Source: Shewanella corallii (lineage in GTDB: Bacteria; Pseudomonadota; Gammaproteobacteria; Enterobacterales; Shewanellaceae). From it: 64,000 bases of DNA. Location of the stretch: positions 1-64,000 of the forward strand of contig NZ_JAKIKT010000005.1 of the NCBI RefSeq assembly GCF_023349125.1, in the 5' to 3' direction. Position 1 is the first letter of the stretch, and the number at the start of each line of letters is the position of its first letter. The notes beneath the pieces are model-generated. The model was not told the DNA's origin and did no database searches. It was given only the letters and a program-made list of their open reading frames with translations. Both the position numbers and the translations under genes were made by a program. Below, piece by piece: positions 43,614 through 52,922 of this stretch.

Positions 43614-44360
43614 ATGAGTATCTCTCTGGATCTGTCCGGAAAGGTTGCCCTGGTAACAGGTGCAAGTCGCGGTATCGGTAAAGCGATTGCCACCACCCTG
43701 GTGGAAGCCGGTGCTACTGTGATTGGCACTGCCACCAGTGAAAAAGGTGCCGCAGCCATCAGCGAATACCTGGGTGATAACGGCTTTGGTCTGGTATTGA
43801 ACGTCACCAGCAGTGAGTCTGTGGCGCAAATGTACGCGGATATCAAAGAGCGTGTTGGTGATGTGGATATTCTGGTCAACAACGCAGGTATCACCAAAGA
43901 CAACCTGTTCATGCGTATGAAAGATGACGAGTGGACAGATATCATTGATACCAACCTGACCTCACTGTTCCGCCTGTCCAAGCCTGTGATGCGCAGCATG
44001 ATGAAGAAACGTTTTGGGCGCATTATCAATATTGGTTCCGTAGTAGGTTCCATGGGCAATCCAGGACAGGTAAACTATTGTTCAGCCAAAGCAGGACTGG
44101 TGGGATTCACTAAATCTCTGGCTAAAGAGGTTGCATCCCGTCAAATTACAGTCAATGCTATTGCTCCTGGATTTATCCAGACAGACATGACGGACGAGCT
44201 GACCGAAGATCAGCAGAAGGCCATCATGTCTCAGGTGCCAATGGAGCGCCTTGGGCAGGCTCAGGAAATCGCTAATGCGGTTGTCTTTTTGGCATCAGAT
44301 ACAGCTGCTTACATCACAGGCGAAACTTTGCATGTGAACGGCGGCATGTATATGGTTTAA
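43614..44360 (+). CDS. fabG: 3-oxoacyl-ACP reductase
   Basis: 248 aa short-chain dehydrogenase. It reduces 3-oxoacyl-ACP with NADPH. Cofactor motif GASRGIGKAI, NNAGIT, and the Ser-Tyr-Lys active site in INIGSVVGSMGNPGQVNYCSAKAG; GGMYMV at the C-terminus is typical. 11 bp after fabD. Confidence 0.96.
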   Translation: MSISLDLSGKVALVTGASRGIGKAIATTLVEAGATVIGTATSEKGAAAISEYLGDNGFGLVLNVTSSESVAQMYADIKERVGDVDILVNNAGITKDNLFMRMKDDEWTDIIDTNLTSLFRLSKPVMRSMMKKRFGRIINIGSVVGSMGNPGQVNYCSAKAGLVGFTKSLAKEVASRQITVNAIAPGFIQTDMTDELTEDQQKAIMSQVPMERLGQAQEIANAVVFLASDTAAYITGETLHVNGGMYMV

Positions 44361-44450
44361 TGGCAAAACGCAGGGAATTTGCCGCGTTTGAGTGGGAGAT
44401 TCCGCGGCAATTCAAGTATCAGGCTCGTGGTTAGACCACAAAAACTGGAC

Positions 44451-44504
44451 TTGCATTGTCAGCTAAATCGAATAAACTACTCGCAATCTTACGCAAGTGC
44501 GTAA
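44451..44504 (+). promoter_or_regulatory. Putative acpP promoter and 5' stem-loop
   Basis: TTGCAT (44451-44456), 16-bp spacer, TAAACT (44473-44478). Just past the expected start lies the inverted repeat TTACGCAAGTGCGTAA (44489-44504), which could form a stem-loop at the mRNA 5' end or act as an operator. acpP has its own promoter in E. coli too, fitting its high expression. Confidence 0.4.
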
Positions 44505-44525
44505 TTTGAATAGGAAAGAAAACTA

Positions 44526-44759
44526 ATGAGCAACATCGAAGAACGTGTAAAGAAAATCATTGTAGAGCAACTGGGCGTTAAAGAAGAAGACGTTAAGCCA
44601 GCGGCCTCTTTCGTTGACGATCTGGGTGCCGATTCTCTGGACACTGTTGAGTTGGTAATGGCTCTGGAAGAAGAGTTTGACACTGAGATCCCTGATGAAG
44701 AAGCAGAAAAGATCACTACCGTTCAGGCAGCGATCGATTACGTTTCCAAGAATCAGTAA
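44526..44759 (+). CDS. acpP: Acyl carrier protein
   Basis: 77 aa, acidic. Ser in [17 protein letters not shown] carries 4'-phosphopantetheine. It holds the growing acyl chain for FabD, FabH, FabG and FabF. Sequence nearly the same as E. coli AcpP. It has its own likely promoter and a strong terminator, so it can be transcribed alone. Confidence 0.98.
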   Translation: MSNIEERVKKIIVEQLGVKEEDVKPAASFVDDLGADSLDTVELVMALEEEFDTEIPDEEAEKITTVQAAIDYVSKNQ

Positions 44760-44771
44760 TCAGAATTCCTG

Positions 44772-44800
44772 AAAACAGGCGGCAATATGCCGCCTGTTTT
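44772..44800 (+). terminator. Terminator of acpP
   Basis: A 13-bp stem (44772-44784 with 44788-44800) followed by T-rich TGTTT, 12 bp past the acpP stop. Confidence 0.85.
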
Positions 44801-44940
44801 TGTTTAAGGCTTAAGCGAGTATTCTGTTGTTAGTGCCATTCACCGTAACGTTCGGTGGTTGCTCCTGGTAAGCCGAGGTTTCGACCTGATCCCAATGGGG
44901 GACGCCGGGAAACAGAAAAGTTTGAAAGAAGGTAAATACA

Positions 44941-46182
44941 GTGACTAAACGTCGTGTCGTGATTACCGGCCTGGGTTTGGTGACCCCGGTTGGCAACACA
45001 GTAGATTCTACCTGGAAAGCCCTGCTGGACGGTAAAAGTGGTATCGCTCCTATCACCAAGTTTGATGCCAGTGAGTTTGGTACCCGTATCAGCGGCTCTG
45101 TAAAAGATTTCAATGTTGAGCAGTACCTGTCTAAAAAAGATGCCCGTAAGATGGATCTCTTTATTCAGTATGGTATTGCCGCAGGCGTGCAGGCGCTGAA
45201 CGATTCAGGTCTGGAGCTGGACAAGCTCGACCTGACCCGCGCAGGTACTGCAATTGGTGCCGGTATGGGCGGTATGTGGTTGATTGAACAAAACCACAGC
45301 GCTTATATCAATGGTGGTGCCCGTAAGATCTCCCCATTCTTTGTGCCAAGCACCATTATCAACATGGTAGCTGGTCACCTGTCTATTATGTACGGTTTGC
45401 GTGGCCCTAACTTCGCGGTGACCACGGCCTGTACCACAGGTGTGCACAACATAGGTTTTGCAGCCCGTACTATTGCTTACGGTGATGCAGACGTAATGGT
45501 CGCCGGTGGTGCGGAAGATGTGACCAGCCCTATGGGTGTAGGTGGCTTCTCTGCAGCCAAGGCTCTGTCTACCCGTAATGACTCTCCTGAGCAGGCCAGC
45601 CGTCCATGGGATAAAGACCGTGATGGTTTTGTTATCGGTGACGGTGCCGGTGTGATGGTGCTGGAAGAGTATGAGCACGCCAAAGCCCGTGGTGCCACCA
45701 TCTATGGTGAACTGGTTGGCTTCGGTATGAGTGGTGATGCTTTCCACATGACTTCACCTCCAGCTGATGGCAGCGGCGGTGCACTGGCGATGGAAAATGC
45801 CATTAAAGATGCCGGTATTGCCAAAGATTCTGTGGGTTATATCAATGCTCACGGTACCTCAACGCCAGCGGGTGATAAAGCCGAAGCCGCCGGTATGAAA
45901 ACTGTATTTGGTGACCACGCTTATAACCTGATGGTCAGTTCAACCAAATCCATGACAGGCCACCTGCTGGGTGCCGCCGGTGCGGTAGAAGCTATCTTCA
46001 CCGTATTGGCGTTGAAAGATCAGGCCGTGCCACCAACCATCAACCTGGATAACCCGGATGAAGGTTGTGACCTGGACTTTGTTCCTCACACTGCCCGTCA
46101 AACCAAAGGCCTGGAGTATGCTCTGTGTAACTCCTTCGGCTTTGGTGGCACCAACGGCTCTTTGCTGTTCAAGAAAGTGTGA
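44941..46182 (+). CDS. fabF: 3-oxoacyl-ACP synthase II
   Basis: 413 aa, GTG start with AAGG 9 bases upstream (E. coli FabF starts MSKRRVVVTG). It elongates acyl-ACP. Catalytic Cys in [12 protein letters not shown], His in [12 protein letters not shown] and in [14 protein letters not shown]. The acpP terminator lies between it and acpP, so it relies on read-through or its own promoter in 44801-44940. The usual next genes (pabC, mltG, tmk, holB) do not follow here. Confidence 0.96.
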   Translation: MTKRRVVITGLGLVTPVGNTVDSTWKALLDGKSGIAPITKFDASEFGTRISGSVKDFNVEQYLSKKDARKMDLFIQYGIAAGVQALNDSGLELDKLDLTRAGTAIGAGMGGMWLIEQNHSAYINGGARKISPFFVPSTIINMVAGHLSIMYGLRGPNFAVTTACTTGVHNIGFAARTIAYGDADVMVAGGAEDVTSPMGVGGFSAAKALSTRNDSPEQASRPWDKDRDGFVIGDGAGVMVLEEYEHAKARGATIYGELVGFGMSGDAFHMTSPPADGSGGALAMENAIKDAGIAKDSVGYINAHGTSTPAGDKAEAAGMKTVFGDHAYNLMVSSTKSMTGHLLGAAGAVEAIFTVLALKDQAVPPTINLDNPDEGCDLDFVPHTARQTKGLEYALCNSFGFGGTNGSLLFKKV

Positions 46183-46211
46183 TGTCGAAAGACTGACAAC
46201 ATTCGCTCGAT

Positions 46212-46236
46212 AAAAAGCGCCTCAATGGCGCTTTTT
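46212..46236 (+). terminator. Terminator of fabF
   Basis: Stem AAAAAGCGCC with GGCGCTTTTT and TCAAT loop. A weaker hairpin (CAGGTT with AACCTG, then CTTTTTC) lies at 46324-46349. Confidence 0.85.
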
Positions 46237-46519
46237 TAATGTCCGGCCCCCGTGTGCTATTTCTGAACTCCGGATGTGAGGCTTGTCTCATCTCCGGCTT
46301 TAGTCAGTTCAACCGACAATCACCAGGTTATTGGGTGAACCTGCTTTTTCGAGCCTGATTTGCGACTCGAATTGTCTCTCTGGGTGTATCTCGCAGCGCT
46401 TTGGCCAAGAGCCTGGCAGGCTGTAGTCCTTTTCCAAATTAATCAAGGGTTAACCTTTATTAACAATGCTTGGTTAAGGATGGATTGCTGCCAATAATGC
46501 AAGCCGTTAACTATTCTCA
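46237..46519. other. Intergenic region after fabF
   Basis: The gap from the fabF stop to the next gene is 337 bp and includes the fabF terminator. Apart from the weak second hairpin at 46324-46349 I see no gene, repeat or clear promoter. This is where the gammaproteobacterial pabC-mltG-tmk block would be expected to start. Confidence 0.4.
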
Positions 46520-46903
46520 ATGGACGCTGCAATTATGCTCAATCTACTTCTTTTGCCTCTGGCAACCGCCACTGGCGCGGTGACTGCCAATCTGACTGAC
46601 TTTGTACGGGGCGAAACCTCTCAATATCATGAGGATTTGAGCCCGGACACATTAACCTTCTATCTGGCAGTATCAGCGTACATTCTTGTATGGTTTGGAT
46701 TGCTTATCAGTGGCATTGAGCTGACGTCTGCCAAAGGACTGTGGAGTGGGGTTGAGTATATTGGCCTGTTCATCGCAGGCCTTGTAGCATATACCATGGC
46801 AAAAGGTGGCCGTATGGTGAGCCGTGGCGCACAGGTCTGGGTATGGCGTATGGCGTTACCTCTGGTGTTTATTACCTGTGGTCTGGCTATCTACCTGGGT
46901 TGA
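46520..46903 (+). CDS. Hypothetical inner-membrane protein
   Basis: 127 aa with about four hydrophobic segments (MLNLLLLPLATATGAVTA, LAVSAYILVWFGLLIS, YIGLFIAGLVAYTM, MALPLVFITCGLAIYLG). I do not recognise the family. The ribosome binding site is poor, and an in-frame ATG at 46535 is an equally good start. It stands alone between fabF and a thioesterase gene. Codon use and length support a real gene. Confidence 0.55.
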   Translation: MDAAIMLNLLLLPLATATGAVTANLTDFVRGETSQYHEDLSPDTLTFYLAVSAYILVWFGLLISGIELTSAKGLWSGVEYIGLFIAGLVAYTMAKGGRMVSRGAQVWVWRMALPLVFITCGLAIYLG

Positions 46904-47071
46904 TGATATCGGTTCAAACTCTATCAATCTCTCCTGTGTTTTCCCGAAAAGGTGCTGGTACGCTCAGTAAATGCGCTGATAAACCAGCACCTTAATTTAT
47001 CTCTGTGCCCTTGTGTCTGTCTGACTTAAGCTATAGTGATACTAAGCAAGACCTTTTATGGCGGAATAACG

Positions 47072-47554
47072 ATGATGACTGACAGGCAGCGTGAAATTAC
47101 CCTGAGGTTCCTGGCCGAGCCTGCTGATGTGAATTTTGGCGGCAAGGTACACGGCGGCGCCGTGATGAAATGGATTGACCTCGCAGCCTACGCCTGTGCG
47201 GCGGGTTGGAGCGGCAAGTACTGTATTACTGCCTATGCAGGTGGTATTCGCTTTGTTAAGCCTATTCAGGTCGGCAGTTTGGTGGAGGTGAGTGCCAAGG
47301 TGATCTACACAGGACGAACCTCGATGCACCTTGGTATTGATGTCAGAGCCGGCGACCCCAAGCATCAGCAACGTCAACTGACTACCCATTGCGTGGTGAT
47401 TATGGTGGCGGTCGATGATCATGGCCAGCCGACTCAGGTTCCTGAGTGGATCCCTGAGAGTCAGGAGGATATTGCGTTACGTGATTCTGCGATTCGCCTG
47501 ATGGAGATGCGCAAGAAGATTACCAGCGAGATGGAAGCCCATATCAAGCAGTAG
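47072..47554 (+). CDS. Acyl-CoA thioesterase (hotdog fold)
   Basis: 160 aa from the ATG at 47072. Hotdog motifs VNFGGKVHGGAVMKWIDLAAYACA and GGIRFVKPIQVGSLVEV, with the conserved TGRTSMHLGIDV and an acidic helix at the C-terminus. It resembles the YciA/ACOT group that hydrolyses acyl-CoA to fatty acid and CoA. The chain-length preference cannot be read from sequence. Confidence 0.85.
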   Translation: MMTDRQREITLRFLAEPADVNFGGKVHGGAVMKWIDLAAYACAAGWSGKYCITAYAGGIRFVKPIQVGSLVEVSAKVIYTGRTSMHLGIDVRAGDPKHQQRQLTTHCVVIMVAVDDHGQPTQVPEWIPESQEDIALRDSAIRLMEMRKKITSEMEAHIKQ

Positions 47555-47577
47555 TCTATCCCATTCCAAACCATTAA

Positions 47578-47601
47578 AAGGTACCTCAGGGTACCTTTTT
47601 T
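47578..47601 (+). terminator. Terminator of the thioesterase gene
   Basis: Stem AAAGGTACC with GGTACCTTT and TCA-type loop, then T run. Confidence 0.8.
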
Positions 47602-47725
47602 GTTATGTCAGAATGTCATATCCAGCTGCCTTAACTTCCTCTGTGGCCGTGTTAAACTGCCTGCACTTTGATAATCAAAACAATAGAGATGGGGCCTTAA
47701 GCCACATCTGTACCCGGAGAATATT

Positions 47726-48601
47726 ATGGCAAAGGTAGCGTTTATTGGTCTTGGCGTAATGGGCTATCCCATGGCGCGACACTTAAAGCTGGCAGGGCAC
47801 GAGGTTAGTGTATATAACCGCACCACGGCGAAAGCTGAGCGTTGGGCGCAGGAGTATGATGGTACCTTTCAGGCCACACCGGCAGAGGCCGCCCGGGGAG
47901 CTGAGTTTATCTTTACCTGTGTGGGTAATGATGATGATCTGCGCCAGGTCGTGACAGGAAAGCAGGGCATCATGGATTCCATCGCAGCTGATGCCATTTT
48001 GATAGATAACACCACTACCTCGGCAGAAGTAGCCAGAGAGCTTAGTACTGCGCTTAAAGCCAAGGGCGCATACTTTCTGGATGCACCTGTGTCCGGAGGA
48101 CAGGCGGGGGCTGAAAATGGCGTGCTGACTGTGATGGTCGGCGGTGAACCAGAGATCTTTGACCGCGCCAGGCCAGTGATTGATGCCTTTGCCCGTTGCT
48201 GTGAGTTGATGGGCGAGGTGGGCAGTGGTCAGTTGACCAAGATGGTGAATCAAATCTGTATCGCCGGCGTGGTACAGGGCTTGTCTGAAGGCCTTCACTT
48301 TGCCCGGAGCGCAGGTCTTGATGGTGAAAAGGTGGTAGAGGTGATCAGTAAGGGCGCGGCCCAAAGCTGGCAGATGGAAAACCGCTACCAGACCATGTGG
48401 GCCGGGGAGTATGACTTCGGTTTCGCCATCGACTGGATGCGTAAAGATCTGGGTATTGCCCTAGATGAAGCCCGACGTAACGGCTCAACCCTACCCCTGG
48501 CTGCCCTTGTGGATCAGTTTTATGCCGAAGTGCAGTCAATGGGGGGCAACCGCTGGGATACCTCTAGCCTGATGACCAGACTGGAAAAGAACCGTGGTTG
48601 A
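47726..48601 (+). CDS. Beta-hydroxyacid dehydrogenase (3-hydroxyisobutyrate dehydrogenase-like)
   Basis: 291 aa NAD(P)-dependent oxidoreductase. Rossmann motif FIGLGVMGYPMARHL at the N-terminus, substrate loop DAPVSGGQAGAENG, and catalytic Lys in GSGQLTKMVNQ. The family includes 3-hydroxyisobutyrate dehydrogenase, tartronate semialdehyde reductase and glyoxylate/succinic semialdehyde reductases. VYNRTTAKAE after the nucleotide motif suggests NADP(H) because Arg follows the second beta strand. The exact substrate is open. GGAGAA gives a good ribosome binding site. Confidence 0.85.
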   Translation: MAKVAFIGLGVMGYPMARHLKLAGHEVSVYNRTTAKAERWAQEYDGTFQATPAEAARGAEFIFTCVGNDDDLRQVVTGKQGIMDSIAADAILIDNTTTSAEVARELSTALKAKGAYFLDAPVSGGQAGAENGVLTVMVGGEPEIFDRARPVIDAFARCCELMGEVGSGQLTKMVNQICIAGVVQGLSEGLHFARSAGLDGEKVVEVISKGAAQSWQMENRYQTMWAGEYDFGFAIDWMRKDLGIALDEARRNGSTLPLAALVDQFYAEVQSMGGNRWDTSSLMTRLEKNRG

Positions 48602-48617
48602 TACCGTGACTTGCCAT

Positions 48618-48647
48618 AAAAAAGGACAGCATCTGCTGTCCTTTTTT
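48618..48647. terminator. Bidirectional terminator between the dehydrogenase gene and cdd
   Basis: A 13-bp stem (48618-48630 with 48635-48647), ATCT loop and T runs on both strands. Confidence 0.88.
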
Positions 48648-48669
48648 GTGACCGGGGTGACTACAGGTC

Positions 48670-49560
48670 TCAGCAGGGCTCAGCGACCACATGTTCAAGC
48701 TGAACCTGGGTGACAGCGCCCAGCGCCGCAACTGAGGCATTCGCCAGGGAGATTTTACCGGCGGAGGACTCAAGCAGTACCACACGCTCGATGGCGTCGA
48801 AGCCAAGGTTGTGGCGCATCAAACTGCCCAGTGCCATCTGCAAAGGCATCATGGATGGATTAAAGGCCGCGTTTTCGGCGTAACGCCCTACAAACACCTG
48901 CCCATCGTGAGTTTCAATAGCAACTGCAGCATGATTGCTGCTGTAGGGGGCATAACTTTGGTTGGCCTGGTCAAGGGCTTCAATCAGCAAGGGATCATCG
49001 GTTTCCAGTGCCAGCTCTATACTCTGAGGCGTAAGCAGTGGGGCAGTGATATTCAGATCTTTGGGACCAAACGCATAGGGCAGGTAATGCGCCAAAGGGG
49101 CTGTGGCCTGACCCGGCAGGTGGATACGGATATCTGAACCTTGCACCAGTTCATTGATAAACTGGCGACAGTGCCCACAGGGAGAGGCATTAACAATGAT
49201 ATCTTCGATACCTGCCTCACCTTTCAGCCAGGCGTGGCTGATGGCGTTTTGCTCCGCATGTACCGCCTGCCCCAGGGCTTCACCGGCAAGCTCCATATTG
49301 GCGCCCATATAGAGATCGCCTGAACTACCTATGGCGATAGCACCCACATAAAAATCACTGATAGGTGGATTGGCCAACGCTGCGGCAATGGGCAGTAGAG
49401 CCAGCAGCAGTTCATTTCTTTCCATGCCTGAATCGGCTATCAGGTTTTCCAGCTCAGCTTTGCTGATATGACCGGAGAAAGAAGCACCCAGTAAAGGGAT
49501 AAGCGGGGTGGCCAGAATCTCTGGCACCTGGGTTATGCGTGCAACAAATCTGTCTTGCAT
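48670..49560 (-). CDS. cdd: Cytidine deaminase
   Basis: 296 aa, the long two-domain form of E. coli (294). It deaminates cytidine and deoxycytidine to the uridine forms. Zinc site: HAEQNA (His plus catalytic Glu) and PCGHCRQF (two Cys). The C-terminal domain is the non-catalytic copy. AAGGAAAGGGA precedes the ATG. It lies 30 bp after sbcB on the same strand, so the two may be one transcript. Confidence 0.94.
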   Translation of the reverse strand: MQDRFVARITQVPEILATPLIPLLGASFSGHISKAELENLIADSGMERNELLLALLPIAAALANPPISDFYVGAIAIGSSGDLYMGANMELAGEALGQAVHAEQNAISHAWLKGEAGIEDIIVNASPCGHCRQFINELVQGSDIRIHLPGQATAPLAHYLPYAFGPKDLNITAPLLTPQSIELALETDDPLLIEALDQANQSYAPYSSNHAAVAIETHDGQVFVGRYAENAAFNPSMMPLQMALGSLMRHNLGFDAIERVVLLESSAGKISLANASVAALGAVTQVQLEHVVAEPC

Positions 49561-49590
49561 TTCCCTTTCCTTACTAACAAATAAAGTTGA

Positions 49591-51006
49591 TCACAGCGAC
49601 TGCAAATATTGAACAAGGGCTCGCAGCAGCTTTTGTTTGTGCTCGTCCTGTGCAGTTTCTTCCAACAGGTTTTCCAGTTTGATGACATAGTCTGGATCTG
49701 CAGACAAACGTTGCTGACAGAATTCACGCCACCTTACTGACTCCTGATAATCCAGTGTCTCCGGATAGTTACGTGCTTTAAACCTGAACAACATCTCCTT
49801 TAGACGGGGGTCATCAAATTGCAGCTCCAGCGCGGCCAGATTCTGAGGTGCTGTATTGCGGATAATATCCATTTTGGCTTTATCTGCATGACTGAAGAAT
49901 CCACCTGAGTAGAGCATAAAGTCAGGGTCGGTCTCTTTTGACTCATAACCCTCTTCAAACAATGCCACCAGTTTCTGGCGAATATCCGGATGTTGTTTTA
50001 ACAACTTGTACTGCTCCCGGGCAAAATCTTTATCAAACCCAAGACGCCCTGCGTTCTCATCGGTAAGGGATTTGGCGGTGGCAACAAATGGACATTTATT
50101 GAGATGAACCTGCTTCACCGGGATCGGCAACTCATCCTCTGCCAAATCCCGGCGGGGTGTATACATTCGCTCCCGAATCGTCTCCACGTTCAGCTCAAAC
50201 AGTGGGGACAGGTCCATCGCCAGGTTGACGCAAATAATGGCGTTTTTGTTGTCGGGATGATGGGCGACAGGAGCTATCAGAGTGGCACAACCATTGGCTG
50301 CACTTACTTTACTGCTGATATGCAAAAGAGGCTGCATATTCAATACATCCAGGTGCTTAGCCACTTCCTGCTTACGACGCAGACCAAAATAATACTGAAA
50401 CAACTTGGGCTGCTTTTCTTTAATCAACTTAGCCATGGCGATAGTGGCGTACACATCGGACATGGCGTCGTGAGCCTTCTCATGACTCAGTCCATTGGCT
50501 GCTGTCAGGTGCTCCAGTTTAAAAGAGGGGGTGCCATCTTCTTTGGTTGGCCAGTTGATACCTTCCGGGCGCAGGGCATAACAGGCACGAACCAGGTCGA
50601 TCAAATCCCAGCGGGAGTTTCCATCTTTCCATTCACGGGCATAGGGATCGATAAAGTTACGGTAGAAACCGTAGCGGCTGACTTCATCATCGAATCGCAG
50701 AGAGTTATAGCCAACAACACAGGTATTGGGCTGGCTGAATAGCTCATTAATCCGGCCCATAAATTCACTTTCCGGCATCCCTTTCATATTGGCCAGTTGC
50801 GGAGTGATACCTGTGATCAAAATGGCTTCAGGTGAGGGCAGGTAGTCTGGCGCAACCTGACAATAAAAGGTTTCTTCCTCTCCAATAATATTCAGATCTG
50901 CGTCTGTACGGATCCCGGCGAATTGTGAAGGCCGGTCTTTGGCTGGGCTGGCACCGAAGGTTTCGTAATCGTGCCAAAAGAATGTGGGCTCGGCGAATTT
51001 AGTCAT
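49591..51006 (-). CDS. sbcB: Exodeoxyribonuclease I
   Basis: 471 aa, 3'-5' single-strand DNA exonuclease. DEDDh fold: FFWHDYETFGASPAKDRPSQ holds the first acidic pair, VVGYNSLRFDDEVSRYGFYRN the second, and HEKAHDAMSDVYATIAMAKL the His and last Asp. The C-terminal SH3-like and helical regions are present (LKEMLFRFKARNYPETL). Acts in recombination and mismatch repair. No ribosome binding site is obvious. Confidence 0.95.
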   Translation of the reverse strand: MTKFAEPTFFWHDYETFGASPAKDRPSQFAGIRTDADLNIIGEEETFYCQVAPDYLPSPEAILITGITPQLANMKGMPESEFMGRINELFSQPNTCVVGYNSLRFDDEVSRYGFYRNFIDPYAREWKDGNSRWDLIDLVRACYALRPEGINWPTKEDGTPSFKLEHLTAANGLSHEKAHDAMSDVYATIAMAKLIKEKQPKLFQYYFGLRRKQEVAKHLDVLNMQPLLHISSKVSAANGCATLIAPVAHHPDNKNAIICVNLAMDLSPLFELNVETIRERMYTPRRDLAEDELPIPVKQVHLNKCPFVATAKSLTDENAGRLGFDKDFAREQYKLLKQHPDIRQKLVALFEEGYESKETDPDFMLYSGGFFSHADKAKMDIIRNTAPQNLAALELQFDDPRLKEMLFRFKARNYPETLDYQESVRWREFCQQRLSADPDYVIKLENLLEETAQDEHKQKLLRALVQYLQSL

Positions 51007-51313
51007 CTGGTGTTATTGGCTGTTTGTTTTAGCTTGGCCGACAATGCCGGCATTGATGATGTACTGTGGCATGAGTGCGGCAGCATTGACAATCCGCATT
51101 CGGCTCTTGAATTTGCTGAGGATATTAGCCCATGCCAAGAGTTTCTCCATAGATAGTCGAAGCATATCATGAAATAACACTGATAAAGCTTATCTTGCCG
51201 GGCTTATCTCATCGCCCTGCTGCAGATTTGCTCATTTCCGCAGCCCTGATTGAACCAGTCGAGTCTGATTGGTGTATCATTCGGCTTTTCAAACGTGCTG
51301 GCCTTGATTTCCC
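51007..51313. other. Divergent intergenic region between sbcB and rlmA
   Basis: 307 bp. Both promoters should lie here but I see no strong -35/-10 pair. The short open frame at 50971-51156 runs into the sbcB gene and lacks family features, so I do not call it. Confidence 0.4.
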
Positions 51314-52147
51314 ATGAACTACATTTGCCCTTTATGCCGCTCCCAACTGTTTGACGCTGACAGAAGTCTGGCGTGCGCCAGTGGACACAGGTTTGATTTT
51401 GCCAAAGAGGGCTATATTAATCTGTTGCCTGTTAATAAGAAGAAGTCCAAAGACCCAGGTGACAATAAAGAGATGATGTTGGCCAGACGCAGTTTTCTGG
51501 ACGCCGGGCACTATGAGTTTCTCAGTCAAAGAGTGGGTGAACTGGCAAAGGAATTTGCAAAGGACAGTACCCAGGTTTTGGATTTGGGTTGTGGTGAAGG
51601 GTACTACACCCAAAGGTTGCAGCAGGCGCTGTCGAGTGACGGCAATGAGCTGAGCGTTTATGGTCTGGATATTTCCAGAGCCGCGCTGCGTTATGCAGCC
51701 AAGCGCTACCGGGATATCCGCTTCAGCGTGGCCTCCAGCTATGATATGCCGTTTGCTGATGCCAGCTTCGACCTGATGCTGAGGATATACGCACCATCGA
51801 AAGCGGCAGAGATGGCGAGGGTGTTGAAACCCGGTGCCACATTAATTACCGTGTCTCCCGGAAAAACTCATCATTATGCGTTGAAGCAGATGATTTATGA
51901 TGAACCGAGATTTCATGAAGTGAAAGACACAGCCTTGGAGGGCTTTGAGACGGTACATCAGGAAAACCTGACTTCCGTCTTGTGTTTGCCTCCAGGTGAC
52001 ATGGTTTTGCATTTTCTGGAAATGACGCCCTATGCCTGGAAATTTGCCAGCACAGAAAAACAGCAGTTGGCAAAAACAGGCCTGGAGTGCGAACTGGACT
52101 TTTTTGTTGAGGTCCATCGCAAAAACCATGATTTAGACGCAAGCTGA
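51314..52147 (+). CDS. rlmA: 23S rRNA (guanine-745-N1)-methyltransferase RlmA
   Basis: 277 aa. N-terminal zinc finger CPLCRSQLF...CASGHRF, then a SAM-dependent methyltransferase fold with VLDLGCGEGYYTQRL (motif I), VYGLDISRAALRYAAKRY and DLMLRIYAPSKAAEMARVL. Matches E. coli RlmA (269 aa), which methylates G745 in helix 35 of 23S rRNA. Single gene. Confidence 0.92.
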   Translation: MNYICPLCRSQLFDADRSLACASGHRFDFAKEGYINLLPVNKKKSKDPGDNKEMMLARRSFLDAGHYEFLSQRVGELAKEFAKDSTQVLDLGCGEGYYTQRLQQALSSDGNELSVYGLDISRAALRYAAKRYRDIRFSVASSYDMPFADASFDLMLRIYAPSKAAEMARVLKPGATLITVSPGKTHHYALKQMIYDEPRFHEVKDTALEGFETVHQENLTSVLCLPPGDMVLHFLEMTPYAWKFASTEKQQLAKTGLECELDFFVEVHRKNHDLDAS

Positions 52148-52284
52148 TAATAAATTGTTAATTGCAAAAGGGATTTTGTTGGTTTTCAACGACATTGCTG
52201 GTCACTTTGGTACAAGTCGCGGATAAACTCACAAAGTCCAGAAAAAATAAAGGAAAATTAGAGTTCCAATAGGAATTATCCAGG

Positions 52285-52312
52285 TTGACTTAGCTGGAGA
52301 ATAGTTTATATT
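52285..52312 (+). promoter_or_regulatory. Putative promoter of the cold-shock gene
   Basis: TTGACT (52285-52290), 16-bp spacer, TATATT (52307-52312). The start near 52319 gives a leader of about 128 nt before the ATG at 52447, the long leader expected for a cold-inducible csp mRNA. Confidence 0.55.
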
Positions 52313-52428
52313 CAGTATGGCTTGAAAGTTGGGCTTATATTATGTCTTCATTACGACCAGTTTCGTCCTGTTAACATAAGTAATACCGGCAATTTCAGCT
52401 CCACTGCCGTTTATGGCTTGTGTTTTAA

Positions 52429-52656
<228 letters not shown>

Positions 52657-52693
52657 TTTTTGCTTTAGCCTTTAGGGGCTTAGGTAAAAAACT

Positions 52694-52721
52694 AAAAAGC
52701 TGCGTTAATCGCAGCTTTTTT
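52694..52721 (+). terminator. Terminator of the cold-shock gene
   Basis: Stem AAAAAGCTGCG with CGCAGCTTTTT and TTAAT loop, then T. Confidence 0.85.
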
Positions 52722-52922
52722 GTGTCTGGCGTTCAGACACAGAGCTTCAATACCAATCGTCCTTTTCTCCAGCCTCAGTTCACGCCTGTCCAATGTGGTT
52801 AACATTGGCACGTGTACCACAGCTTTATTATCTCTTTTTTACAGTTCCCCTTACGCGTGAGCCCGGAATATAAAAATGCCGGTCGCAATAGAACCGGCAT
52901 GTGATACGGAGGCGACTGCCTG

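Noticed and set aside
42571..43665. 364-codon open frame on the - strand opposite fabD and the fabH end
   Set aside because: Antisense shadow; no family features, and it crosses two well-supported genes.
50971..51156. Short + strand open frame across the sbcB start
   Set aside because: Overlaps the sbcB 5' end and lacks recognisable features.
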